Assembly: GCA_927797885.1 (NCBI GenBank)
Contig: OV696605.1
Coordinates: forward strand, 1,959,157 to 2,023,156
Source: Gloeomargaritales cyanobacterium VI4D9
GTDB lineage: Bacteria > Cyanobacteriota > Cyanobacteriia > Gloeomargaritales > Gloeomargaritaceae
Direction of reading: 5' to 3'
Length of the DNA: 64,000 nucleotides
The position numbers and the translations under genes were made by a program. Below, piece by piece: positions 8,921-17,857 of the stretch. Below the pieces are notes generated by a model. The model searched no databases. It saw nothing but the letters and a program-made list of their open reading frames with translations, and was not told where the DNA came from. Position 1 is the stretch's first letter, and every line of letters begins with the position of its first letter.

Positions 8921-10333
8921 ATGAAATTATTTAAGAATATCTCCCGCAAAAGTACGGAAAAAGACATCGAACAAAAGCTCGTTATTCCCCTGTTAAAATC
9001 TTGGGGTTATCAGGAATCCGATTGGCAACGGGAAGTATGGCTGGGTCGCAAACGAGCCGATTTCATCCTATGTTTACCAAACCAGACCCCATTCCAAATT
9101 CCCTATCTGGTGATTGAAGTTAAAGCGCCTCGATGTCAGATCAACAATCAAATTTGGCAATTACATGATTATTTACGCCACAGCCAAGCCTTGTTTGGTT
9201 TACTCACCAACGGTTTAGAATTTCAAGTATTTTATCAAAATCATCAAGACATCATCTCCCTGTGCCGATACAATCAACAGGAATTTGCCGATAACTTCCA
9301 GCGGTTCCATATCGTTCTCGGTCGTCCCACCAGCATCCGGGTCAGTCAGTATCTCCAAAAAACTCGTATTGCATTTCACCAACAGGTTATGATAAATTTG
9401 TGCAAGTTTTTCCCCGCCAATGCCCTGACTCCTCCTAATCCCATGACATCTAATGCTTCCAGCCCGACAACCCCAACCTCAGCCATTGTGACTACCGTAT
9501 TTAACAACAAAGGTGGGGTAGGTAAAACCACGACTACAATTAATATGGCTGCCGCCCTCAGCCATTTAGGCAAACGGGTTTTACTCATTGATATTGACCC
9601 GCAGGCAAACTTAACGACGGGTTTGGGAATTGACCCGTTATTAGACGTGGAACAACAAGACAAAAAAGACATTACCCACCTGTTGACTGAGAATGGTGTG
9701 AACGTTGCGGATACGATTATTTCTAAGCGTTGGAATAAAATCGTCTTAGATATTGTACCCTCCCACATTCGTTTGAGTGATATGGAAGCTACTTTGATAC
9801 AAGGCATTGATATTGACCGGGTTTTGGCAAAAAAATTGAGCAAAATCCGTGCGAATTATGATTACATTTTTATTGACCCGCCCCCATCCTTTGGCAAAGT
9901 CAATACTATTTCTTTGATGGCTTCAGATAGCGTTTTAATTCCGACCCAATTGGCACCTTATCCAATTCGAGCATTAGAGTATGTCATGAATCGAATTATG
10001 GCTATTCGTGCGGCACGGGATGGACAATTAAACGTTTTAGGTTTGGCGGTCAGTATGTACAATCGTTCCGCTACCAAACAAGCCTACGAAATGCTTCAGG
10101 AAATGAATCGCATCTTAAATCATCATCCCCTGGGTGCGATGGTGCCGGTCTTTCCTGAAAATACTTGGATACCCCAGCGCAACATTGTCGCCAATACCCC
10201 AGGGAAAGGTTATCCTTTGGCTTGGGCAGAGTATGATAGTAACCTAAGTACGAGTGAGAAAGAAGCGGCTCTGGATGCGTTTAATGCCTATTTAGAGTTA
10301 GCAAAGTATGTGATTCAACTGACAACCCCTTAA
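8921..10333 (+). CDS. HSDR_N-like nuclease domain fused to ParA-type ATPase
   Basis: A 470-residue two-domain protein. Residues about 10-120 resemble the type I restriction subunit R N-terminal fold (HSDR_N): TEKDIEQKLVIPLLKSWGY, then KRADFILCL and YLVIEVKAP, a D...ExK arrangement of the PD-(D/E)XK nuclease type with the acidic residues and Lys retained. After a Pro/Ser/Thr linker (about residues 165-185) comes a full ParA/Soj MinD-type ATPase with deviant Walker A NNKGGVGKTTTTINMA, the switch region LIDIDPQANLTTG and Walker B YDYIFIDPPPSFGK. Typical ParA binds DNA nonspecifically and moves cargo. Here an N-terminal nuclease-like domain replaces the usual short N-terminus. The ParB-like gene starts 8 bp downstream. 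The ATG at 8921 (MKLFKNISRKS) is preferred over the in-frame ATG at 8855. Base composition is lower in GC than neighbouring core genes, suggesting transfer. Function as partition module or defence is unproven. Confidence 0.85.
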   Translation: MKLFKNISRKSTEKDIEQKLVIPLLKSWGYQESDWQREVWLGRKRADFILCLPNQTPFQIPYLVIEVKAPRCQINNQIWQLHDYLRHSQALFGLLTNGLEFQVFYQNHQDIISLCRYNQQEFADNFQRFHIVLGRPTSIRVSQYLQKTRIAFHQQVMINLCKFFPANALTPPNPMTSNASSPTTPTSAIVTTVFNNKGGVGKTTTTINMAAALSHLGKRVLLIDIDPQANLTTGLGIDPLLDVEQQDKKDITHLLTENGVNVADTIISKRWNKIVLDIVPSHIRLSDMEATLIQGIDIDRVLAKKLSKIRANYDYIFIDPPPSFGKVNTISLMASDSVLIPTQLAPYPIRALEYVMNRIMAIRAARDGQLNVLGLAVSMYNRSATKQAYEMLQEMNRILNHHPLGAMVPVFPENTWIPQRNIVANTPGKGYPLAWAEYDSNLSTSEKEAALDAFNAYLELAKYVIQLTTP

Positions 10334-10341
10334 GACCACCA

Positions 10342-11085
10342 ATGGAAACTATTATGAATTACTCTGAAGCCGAACGTCAAAAAATTATCGAATACTTGAA
10401 AGTTAAACCCGTTCATCATGGGCAACTGGATATATCGCAGATTTATGTTCCCGAAAAACAAGTGCTTTCACCACCAGATGGATATGTGGAAATCATCAAT
10501 CATTTCCAGGCTAATTTACATCCGATTGTTGTCCGGCGGACGGATCAATATGGGGAAGATCAGGAGTATGAGTTAATCTATGGTGGGGATTGGTATCAAG
10601 CGGCTAAACGAGCAGGTCTCAAAAAAATCTGGGTTTGGGTATTTGACCTCACCAATGAGCAAATTATACAAATTGACCAATTGCTGAATACAACTGCTCA
10701 GCCCCAGCAACATTCATCTGCATCTATCGTTCACTTATCTACCCAAGAAGTACGCATTATGCTTGCAGAAATTATTGATCAAAAATTCAGAATATTCTCC
10801 CAAGAGTTAGATGAAAAGCTCCGGTTTATAGTACATAATCTTGAGAACCAAATCAATAAAATCCTCGACCGTTTACCTCCCCCACCACCGCCCAAGAAAA
10901 ACATCCATGAAGTTACATTAGCAGAGTTAAAACAACATCCTAAACCTGCTATTAAACGAAATGCCTCAGCTATTTTTAATTTCATCCAAAATCATCCTTC
11001 TCTGAGTAATTTAGAGGATTTAACCCAGGTGAAGGGTGTGGGTAAGGAAACCGTGAAATATCTAGCAGAACACTACACGGTTTAA
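10342..11085 (+). CDS. ParB-like protein with coiled coil and C-terminal HhH
   Basis: A protein of about 245 residues. The N-terminal part (residues about 15-110) resembles a ParB/sulfiredoxin-type nuclease domain: DISQIYVP, then HPIVVRRTDQYG, YELIYGGDWYQAAKRAGLKK and IWVWVFDLTNEQI. A charged helical segment (about 135-180) with heptad spacing ends in a PPPPPP linker. The C-terminus holds a helix-hairpin-helix, LTQVKGVGKETVKYLAEH, a non-sequence-specific DNA-binding element. I see no canonical ParB helix-turn-helix. It lies 8 bp behind the HSDR_N-ParA gene and is surely cotranscribed, so it is the likely partner that stimulates the ATPase or tethers it to DNA. A second ATG at 10354 is also possible. 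The 3' end overlaps the convergent vanY-like gene by 4 bp. Confidence 0.75.
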   Translation: METIMNYSEAERQKIIEYLKVKPVHHGQLDISQIYVPEKQVLSPPDGYVEIINHFQANLHPIVVRRTDQYGEDQEYELIYGGDWYQAAKRAGLKKIWVWVFDLTNEQIIQIDQLLNTTAQPQQHSSASIVHLSTQEVRIMLAEIIDQKFRIFSQELDEKLRFIVHNLENQINKILDRLPPPPPPKKNIHEVTLAELKQHPKPAIKRNASAIFNFIQNHPSLSNLEDLTQVKGVGKETVKYLAEHYTV

Positions 11086-11828
11086 CCCTTGGGATTACTG
11101 CGGGCTTGGGCAAAAACCTGGCGAGCGTAGTCCGAACCCACATACCGCCAGTGCCAGGGTTCATACATCACCCCTTGGGGATTATTGGGTGGATAGGACA
11201 GTTCAAAACCGTAGGTCTGGGCATTTTTTTGTAGCCATTCATAGGCTTGGGTTTTGCCAAACTGTTCGGTAATATCGGGTTTCCCTTCCCCAGCGGCAAA
11301 TCCATTCCCCAAATCAATCGCCAAACCCGTGTGATGTTCGCTGTAACCGGGGGGTGCGCTAATGCGGGCGGCGGCCATTTCTGAACCTTGCTTTTGCACC
11401 TGACGACGGAATAAATCCGCTTGATAATCCACTGTCCGAAAACCGGAAATGGGGATGATCCACAGTCCCCGATCCCGTGCCGCATTCATCAAGCGAAATA
11501 AGGCCAAACCCGCCTCCCGTTCCATTTCCACATAACGCTGATATTCTTTTTGACCATAACTGGCGACCACAATGAGCCGATTCCGGTTGATTTCTGCGTA
11601 GGGAAAATGGCCGTATTTTGTGCCGAGGGGGGTGGACATGGGTTGGGAAATCGTAGGAGCGGGAGTTGGCGTGGGGATGGTAATCGGTGAGGGTGTATTG
11701 GCAAGGGGTAATTTGGCAGGTTCCTGACTTTTCGTCCGATCAGCCAGGGCATAAACCGATGAAATTACAATAATTACCGAAATTAAAACTCCTAAACCGA
11801 ACCAATACCAAGAACGCCAGCGGTGCAT
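11082..11828 (-). CDS. VanY-like D-alanyl-D-alanine carboxypeptidase (M15B)
   Basis: A 248-residue membrane-anchored peptidase. Residues about 5-27 form a signal anchor (WYWFGLGVLISVIIVISSVY), followed by a Pro/Thr-rich spacer. The catalytic domain shows ISGFRTVDYQADLF, then SEHHTGLAIDLGNG with the zinc His and Asp, and EPWHWRYVGSD with the last zinc His. It trims D-Ala from peptidoglycan stem peptides in the periplasm. Its last 4 bases overlap the end of the ParB-like gene on the other strand. Confidence 0.92.
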   Translation of the reverse strand: MHRWRSWYWFGLGVLISVIIVISSVYALADRTKSQEPAKLPLANTPSPITIPTPTPAPTISQPMSTPLGTKYGHFPYAEINRNRLIVVASYGQKEYQRYVEMEREAGLALFRLMNAARDRGLWIIPISGFRTVDYQADLFRRQVQKQGSEMAAARISAPPGYSEHHTGLAIDLGNGFAAGEGKPDITEQFGKTQAYEWLQKNAQTYGFELSYPPNNPQGVMYEPWHWRYVGSDYARQVFAQARSNPKG

Positions 11829-11933
11829 ATCAAAATTAATTGGTTATCCATAGCCGAAACTGTTTGTCATTGTAACCACAGATTTATCAATAAATAAAGG
11901 GTTGACCCTGACCAATCGCAGCGCCAAGCACCT

Positions 11934-12581
11934 TCAAAGGTTAGGTTCCGCCTGGTCTTTGAAAACCTCCTTGAGGGCAGTCCGGGCGGCCAGATGGCTA
12001 CGGGTGGATGCCAGAATTTCCGATTCCCGCCGCAGACGACCCGCCGTATCCTGCATTTCCAAAAGGGCTTGTTGCTCCAGGGGTGCCCCTTGAAAATTGC
12101 TGGCGACCCAGTAGGAAAATTCCCGGGGTAGGGTGGGATATTTTTCAGGTAAATCCACCTCCTGGTCGGTGAGTTTGGCGGATAATTGCACCACATCCTG
12201 AAGAAGTTCCTTCACTTCCTGCGCCAGGGATTGCACATCTTCCGTGGGGGAGGCATCCTCAATCCATTCCACTAGTGCCACCCGAAACGGTTTTTCCCGG
12301 ACGTAATTCAACACCTGAAACCGCTGTTGTCCCAGGGTGAGAATCATCATGCGCCCATCCGGGAGCCGTTCGTAGCGCAAAATTTCCGCACAACAACCGA
12401 CGCTGGCGGGTCGCCCTTCCTGGGGATTCCACATCAGCACCCCAAAGCGTTTGTCCGTCTCCAAAACCGAAGCCATCATCATCCGGTAGCGGTACTCAAA
12501 AATGTGTAGGGGCAGGGGGGAACCGGGGAACAGGACGACCTCCGGCAGGGGAAATACGGGTAACTCACGCAGGCTGGACAT
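11934..12581 (-). CDS. LON peptidase substrate-binding domain protein
   Basis: A 215-residue stand-alone Lon N-terminal domain: MSSLRELPVFPLPEVVLFPGSP is the diagnostic start, followed by LPLHIFEYRYRMMMASVL and FGVLMW. There is no AAA or protease domain. Such proteins are common in cyanobacteria; a role in substrate recognition for proteolysis is only inferred from the domain. A 105-bp gap separates it from vanY and 89-104 bp from the divergent hemB. Confidence 0.92.
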   Translation of the reverse strand: MSSLRELPVFPLPEVVLFPGSPLPLHIFEYRYRMMMASVLETDKRFGVLMWNPQEGRPASVGCCAEILRYERLPDGRMMILTLGQQRFQVLNYVREKPFRVALVEWIEDASPTEDVQSLAQEVKELLQDVVQLSAKLTDQEVDLPEKYPTLPREFSYWVASNFQGAPLEQQALLEMQDTAGRLRRESEILASTRSHLAARTALKEVFKDQAEPNL

Positions 12582-12658
12582 GAGCGGCTTCTGTTACGGG
12601 GTGTTAAGCGTTCTTTGACTACTGTAGCGCACCTGTGGGAAGCAGTAGAGTATATTGA

Positions 12659-13669
<1,011 letters not shown>

Positions 13670-13703
13670 GCATCATTCTGGGGGGAAGTTCTGGGTAGTG
13701 ATT

Positions 13704-14693
13704 ATGAGCATTCACCCTTTCGCAATTAAAGCCTTGACCTTTGGGCGGGTGCGCTACAAACAACTTCGCAATCTCATTGGTTTACCCATCCATACACCCC
13801 AAATTTCCCTAACTCCTACCTATGTTGGTCAAGCCGCAAGTGACGTGATCAAAGAGCATATTGCCAATGATAAACCGTGTTTGATTGGTCGTATAGGCAC
13901 CGCAGAGTTTTATACTTTTTTACGTTATTTGAGCATAAACCAACCCACCCGGTATCCTTTGCAAAAATCAATTGATTATATCTTAAAACAATCAGAATCA
14001 TTTTGGTGGGATGAGCGGGTCAGAATCTCCATGTCTATTTATGTGGGGTTTTTCCCACCTACTGACGATAATCTCAATCGGTTTTGTAAACAACTTTTAG
14101 AAGATATTAAGCACATAGATATTCTCGGCTCTTGGATTGCTGACGAATACCAAATTATCCATTTACTCAACAATCCAATTATTGTACAATTACCAGATTT
14201 AGAACCCTACTACCATGAGCATCCGTGGTCTGAAGCATTGGCAGGTAAAACCGTTTTAGTTATTCATCCCTTTGCTGAAAGTATTCAACGGCAATATGAG
14301 CGGCGAACATTATTATTCCAAGACCCCAAAGTATTACCTGAATTTAACCTGAAAACCTTAAAAGCGGTGCAATCCATTGCCGGTAATCCCTGTGGTTTTG
14401 ATTCTTGGTTTGATGCATTCGATTGGATGTGTGAGCAGATTAATCGCATAGAATTTGACGTAGCGATTATTGGGGCAGGAGCCTACAGCATACCCCTAGC
14501 GGCACACGTTAAACGTTTGGGCAAAAAGGCGGTATATTTGGGGGGAGCGACGCAAATCTTATTTGGTATTCGGGGGAAGCGGTGGGATGAGATGCCCTTT
14601 TTCCAAAAGCTATACAATGAGCATTGGGTGCGCCCTCTCCCCAGTGAAATCCCTGCCAATCACCAGCGGGTAGAAGGTGGCTGTTATTGGTGA
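13704..14693 (+). CDS. GT-D-like glycosyltransferase family protein, copy 1
   Basis: A 329-residue protein that I assign to the GT-D-fold glycosyltransferase group with moderate confidence. It has an N-terminal GQAASDVIKEHIANDKPCL followed by LIGRIGTAEFYTFLRY, a region where such enzymes carry an R-x-G-x-x-E motif. A C-terminal Rossmann-like half contains FDVAIIGAGAYSIPLAAHVK and GKKAVYLGGATQILFG. Probable role: transfer of a sugar to a surface polysaccharide or lipid in the cytoplasm; the substrate is unknown. It is the first of three tandem relatives. From about residue 145 on it is almost identical to copy 2, while the preceding 70 residues and the N-terminus differ, so gene conversion is likely. 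It starts at ATG 13704 after GTG 13698. Confidence 0.75.
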   Translation: MSIHPFAIKALTFGRVRYKQLRNLIGLPIHTPQISLTPTYVGQAASDVIKEHIANDKPCLIGRIGTAEFYTFLRYLSINQPTRYPLQKSIDYILKQSESFWWDERVRISMSIYVGFFPPTDDNLNRFCKQLLEDIKHIDILGSWIADEYQIIHLLNNPIIVQLPDLEPYYHEHPWSEALAGKTVLVIHPFAESIQRQYERRTLLFQDPKVLPEFNLKTLKAVQSIAGNPCGFDSWFDAFDWMCEQINRIEFDVAIIGAGAYSIPLAAHVKRLGKKAVYLGGATQILFGIRGKRWDEMPFFQKLYNEHWVRPLPSEIPANHQRVEGGCYW

Positions 14694-14721
14694 CTTTTAA
14701 GAAACAAGGAAAACGAAATTT

Positions 14722-15759
14722 ATGAACCCAAAAATGATTGAATTTTTAGAGTGGGCAAGGTATCAATACCGTTCTTGTAATGGTAAACTCCACCGATTAA
14801 AAAAACGACTAGGGATTGTCACGAATGACTCAAATAAACCTAGTGAATCTCAAACAAGCAATACATCGCTAAATTTGACTCCAAACTACACTGGTCAAGC
14901 CGCAAGTGACGTGATCAAAGAGCATATTGCTAATGATAAACCGTGTTTGATTGGTCGCATGGGTACTTCAGAGCTTTATCCAGTTTTGCGTTATTTATCT
15001 ATAAGGGAACGAAGACAATATCCCTTGCAAAAGTCTATAAATTATATTCTCGGACGGTCTGAGCCGTTTTGGTGGGATGATAAAGTTATTTCTGATTTGG
15101 TTTTCAATGCAGGTTTTTTCCCGAAAGACTATCTTATAGTTAGCCGCTTTTGTGAGCGACTTTTAGAAGACATTAAATTAATTGATATTTTGGGTTCTTG
15201 GATTGCTGACGAATACCAAATTATCCATTTACTCAACAATCCAATTATTGTGCAATTACCAGATTTAGAACCCTACTACCATGAGCATCCGTGGTCTGAA
15301 GCATTGGCAGGTAAAACCGTTTTAGTTATTCATCCCTTTGCTGAAAGTATTCAACGGCAATATGAGCGGCGAACATTATTATTCCAAGACCCCAAAGTTT
15401 TACCCGAATTTACGTTGAAAACCTTAAAAGCGGTGCAATCCATTGCCGGTAATCCCTGTGGTTTTGATTCTTGGTTTGATGCATTCGATTGGATGTGTGA
15501 GCAGATTAATCGTATAGAATTTGATGTAGCGATTATTGGGGCAGGAGCCTACAGCATACCCCTAGCGGCACACGTTAAACGTTTGGGCAAAAAGGCGGTA
15601 TATTTGGGGGGGGCGACGCAAATCTTATTTGGTATTCGGGGGAAGCGGTGGGATGAGATGCCCTTTTTCCAAAAGCTCTACAATGAATATTGGGTTAGAC
15701 CTCTACCTAGTGAAGTCCCAACTGACCACCAACGGGTTGAGGGGGGCTGTTATTGGTGA
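14722..15759 (+). CDS. GT-D-like glycosyltransferase family protein, copy 2
   Basis: A 345-residue paralogue of the preceding gene, 28 bp downstream on the same strand. It adds a 45-residue N-terminal extension, MNPKMIEFLEWARYQYRS, rich in basic residues, which copy 3 shares and copy 1 lacks. It carries the same LIGRMGTSELYPVLRY motif and the same C-terminal half (GAGAYSIPLAAHV, YLGGATQILFGIRG). Identity to copy 1 is nearly complete at DNA level from about 15198 to 15660 and in a short block around 14890-14960, with clear divergence between them. Function is inferred as sugar transfer; acceptor and donor are not visible. Confidence 0.75.
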   Translation: MNPKMIEFLEWARYQYRSCNGKLHRLKKRLGIVTNDSNKPSESQTSNTSLNLTPNYTGQAASDVIKEHIANDKPCLIGRMGTSELYPVLRYLSIRERRQYPLQKSINYILGRSEPFWWDDKVISDLVFNAGFFPKDYLIVSRFCERLLEDIKLIDILGSWIADEYQIIHLLNNPIIVQLPDLEPYYHEHPWSEALAGKTVLVIHPFAESIQRQYERRTLLFQDPKVLPEFTLKTLKAVQSIAGNPCGFDSWFDAFDWMCEQINRIEFDVAIIGAGAYSIPLAAHVKRLGKKAVYLGGATQILFGIRGKRWDEMPFFQKLYNEYWVRPLPSEVPTDHQRVEGGCYW

Positions 15760-15787
15760 CTTTCAAAAAATAAGGGGAAAGCAATTT

Positions 15788-15950
15788 ATGAACCAAAAAA
15801 CGATTGAATTTTTAGAGTGGGCAAGGTATCAATACCGTTCTTGGAATGGTAAGCTCTACCGGTTAAAAAAACGACTAGGGATTGTCACGAATGACTCAAA
15901 TAAACCTAGTGAATCTCAAACAATCAATATACAGTCTATTTGTCAATTAA
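15788..15950 (+). pseudogene. 5' remnant of third GT-D-like copy, cut by IS5 element
   Basis: ATG at 15788 begins MNQKTIEFLEWARYQYRS, nearly identical to copy 2 for about 45 codons (to about 15923). The sequence then diverges into 27 unrelated bases (CAGTCTATTTGTCAATTAA, also seen in altered form near 63699) and hits the IS5 element end at 15951. The frame continues into the IS and stops at 16027. No 3' part of the gene is found beyond the IS. Confidence 0.85.
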
Positions 15951-17193
15951 GGGCACCTCTATTTATTCAAAATATGAGAACGAAACACAAAAACAGCATA
16001 GCATTGCTCAGTACTTTTTTGTACTAAGATGACTGGGTTTTATAGATTGCTGTAGATATGATTGAAAAGAGACTTAGTAGGGGGTCAAAACTCACAGATT
16101 ATCGGCCAGGGACTGCCGCTCCCAAAACGCATAACGGCGGAAATTATAAGCCAAATTTTTCAAACCAATTGCCGCTTCTACTCTGGTTTTACCAATCAGA
16201 CGCATGAATTTACCCCCAAGACACATCACCCACTGACCAAATACGTGTTCCACCTTGGCTCTCACTTTAGATTTGATGCGATTCTTTTCATTTTGCTCTG
16301 CGGTTAGGGGCTGATTTCGGTAGCCTTTTTCATGGATGTGACTGGTAAATCCAATCCTGGCTAACGTCCATTCTAAATCCGTGCTGTGATAGGCACTATC
16401 TCCCCAGATTTCCGACCCATCAATATCCACCAGTTGACTGAATACTTGTGAGTCATGCACGGAGGCATCCGTGACCACATAATGACGCACAAAACCATAT
16501 TTTACATCCACACTGATATGATTTTTATAGCCAAAATAGCTGACACCATTTTTCTTTACCCAACGGGCATCTCTATCCTTTTGCCGTAAAACCTGGGGTT
16601 TTTCCTCCCATTGCTTAGGAATTTTCCCTTCCTTTACTTCTTGATTTTCTTGCCGAGTATTTCGTTGGACTGGCACGGGAATGAGAGTGGCATCCACAAT
16701 CTGACCAACTTCGACAATATATCCTTTTTCTCTCAGGTAATTATCAAAGTGAGCAAATACTTCTTTGACTAGATCGTGCTTGGCGAGATTATCCCGAAAT
16801 AGCCAGACCGTTTTGGCATCAGGGATAGCGTCTTCGATACCCAATCCTAGGAATTCCATGAACGAGATACGGTCATTCACTTGAAACTCGAGTTCATCGT
16901 CACTAAGGGCATACATTTGTTGGAGAATCAACAATTTAAACATCACAATGACGTCGGTGGGTTTTCGACCCGCATTACTCTTTCTTTCCTTGTCATATAT
17001 GGTTTCTAATATGGGTCGGAAATCTTCCCAGTTAATATTTTCATTGAGCCACTTCAGCATGGGCTTTTTCTGATTGAGTTTTTCCCGCCGCTCTTGCTCA
17101 TCCCAAAATCCTTTTTGACCCATTTTCCCTCTCCACGTCGTTAATACTAATTATCTCACAAATCCCTCCCAAAATCAATTAATAGAGGTGCCC
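15951..17193 (-). mobile_element. IS5-family insertion sequence, copy 1 (1,243 bp)
   Basis: Terminal inverted repeats GGGCACCTCTAT and ATAGAGGTGCCC bound a single transposase gene. TTAA flanks both sides (15947-15950 and 17194-17197), a plausible 4-bp YTAR target duplication as in the IS5 subgroup. It has the same length as the element at 47591-48833, in opposite orientation. By eye the termini are identical, and the transposase proteins are identical. Confidence 0.93.
16092..17123 (-). CDS. IS5-family transposase (copy 1)
   Basis: A 343-residue DDE transposase. The N-terminal segment MGQKGFWDEQERREKL and the IS5 N-terminal domain motif LLILQQMYALSDDELEFQV precede the catalytic core. Core motifs are VDATLIPVP (first Asp), WGDSAYHS (second Asp) and VRAKVEHVFGQW (Glu). 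It looks intact and is identical in protein sequence to the gene at 47661-48692, so it is probably active. Confidence 0.95.
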   Translation of the reverse strand: MGQKGFWDEQERREKLNQKKPMLKWLNENINWEDFRPILETIYDKERKSNAGRKPTDVIVMFKLLILQQMYALSDDELEFQVNDRISFMEFLGLGIEDAIPDAKTVWLFRDNLAKHDLVKEVFAHFDNYLREKGYIVEVGQIVDATLIPVPVQRNTRQENQEVKEGKIPKQWEEKPQVLRQKDRDARWVKKNGVSYFGYKNHISVDVKYGFVRHYVVTDASVHDSQVFSQLVDIDGSEIWGDSAYHSTDLEWTLARIGFTSHIHEKGYRNQPLTAEQNEKNRIKSKVRAKVEHVFGQWVMCLGGKFMRLIGKTRVEAAIGLKNLAYNFRRYAFWERQSLADNL

Positions 17194-17197
17194 TTAA

Positions 17198-17322
17198 GGG
17201 AACCTCTATTTATTGATTTTTGTACTTACACAGCAGGGCTGGAAGCCCTATTCTCTCGCTGGCAATTATCAATAACCCAGGGGTCATTCTCAATAGTTAT
17301 GAATTAATTAATAGAGGTGCCC
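17198..17322. repeat. IS5-related MITE, copy B1
   Basis: Ends GGGAACCTCTATTTATTG and TTAATAGAGGTGCCC match the terminal repeats of the adjacent IS5 element, but only 125 bp lie between them and there is no coding capacity. The left flank is TTAA. Its interior (TTGTACTTACACAGCAGG, TTGGCAATTATCAATA-like) recurs at 51048-51147 and, degraded, at 53372-53455. Confidence 0.85.
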
Positions 17323-17385
17323 TTTAGAGCAATTGGGTTTGCAACCGTATCCTGTAACCCCTTAATAGGCTGTACTTGGATGGCA

Positions 17386-17853
17386 CTATCTCTGCGGCAA
17401 ACCTGCGGGAGTTAAACCCGCCGACAAACCTTGGCTGTAGGCACGAAACCGCTCCAAATCCCCTAGAAGTGTCCGTTCTACGTGGGGACCAACCAACCCA
17501 TCCACCCACTGGCTCACCCAGGCAGGCAAACTGTACGCCACCGTCAGCTTGACCACACAATGCGCCCCCCGGTCATAAAACCGCACCGCCCCCCGATTCG
17601 GCAACCCCGTCACCGATTCCCACTGCATAATTTGGTGGGGAATTTGCTTAACAATCCGTGATTGCCAATTAAAATCCAAGCCCCGGGTCGCCAGATGCCA
17701 ACGGGACAATTCCGGCTGATCCGGCAAAATTTCCACCGACCGAATCCACTGCATCCAGTGGGGAATGCGCTCCAAATCCGACCACAATTCCCACGCCACC
17801 TGCACCGGAATTTCCACATCCACCTGCACCGTATGTTCAAGCCATTCTGCCAT
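17386..17853 (-). CDS. SRPBCC (START-like) family protein, zds partner
   Basis: A 155-residue START-like hydrophobic-ligand fold protein: VDVEIPVQVAWELWSDLERI at the N-terminus and RIPHWMQWIRSV are typical of the polyketide cyclase/dehydrase group. The gene follows zds by 4 bp on the same strand. The same pairing of zds with a small SRPBCC gene is found in other cyanobacteria (slr0940-slr0941 in Synechocystis, from memory). This suggests a role tied to carotene or membrane lipid binding, unproven. Confidence 0.88.
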   Translation of the reverse strand: MAEWLEHTVQVDVEIPVQVAWELWSDLERIPHWMQWIRSVEILPDQPELSRWHLATRGLDFNWQSRIVKQIPHQIMQWESVTGLPNRGAVRFYDRGAHCVVKLTVAYSLPAWVSQWVDGLVGPHVERTLLGDLERFRAYSQGLSAGLTPAGLPQR

Positions 17854-17857
17854 TGGT

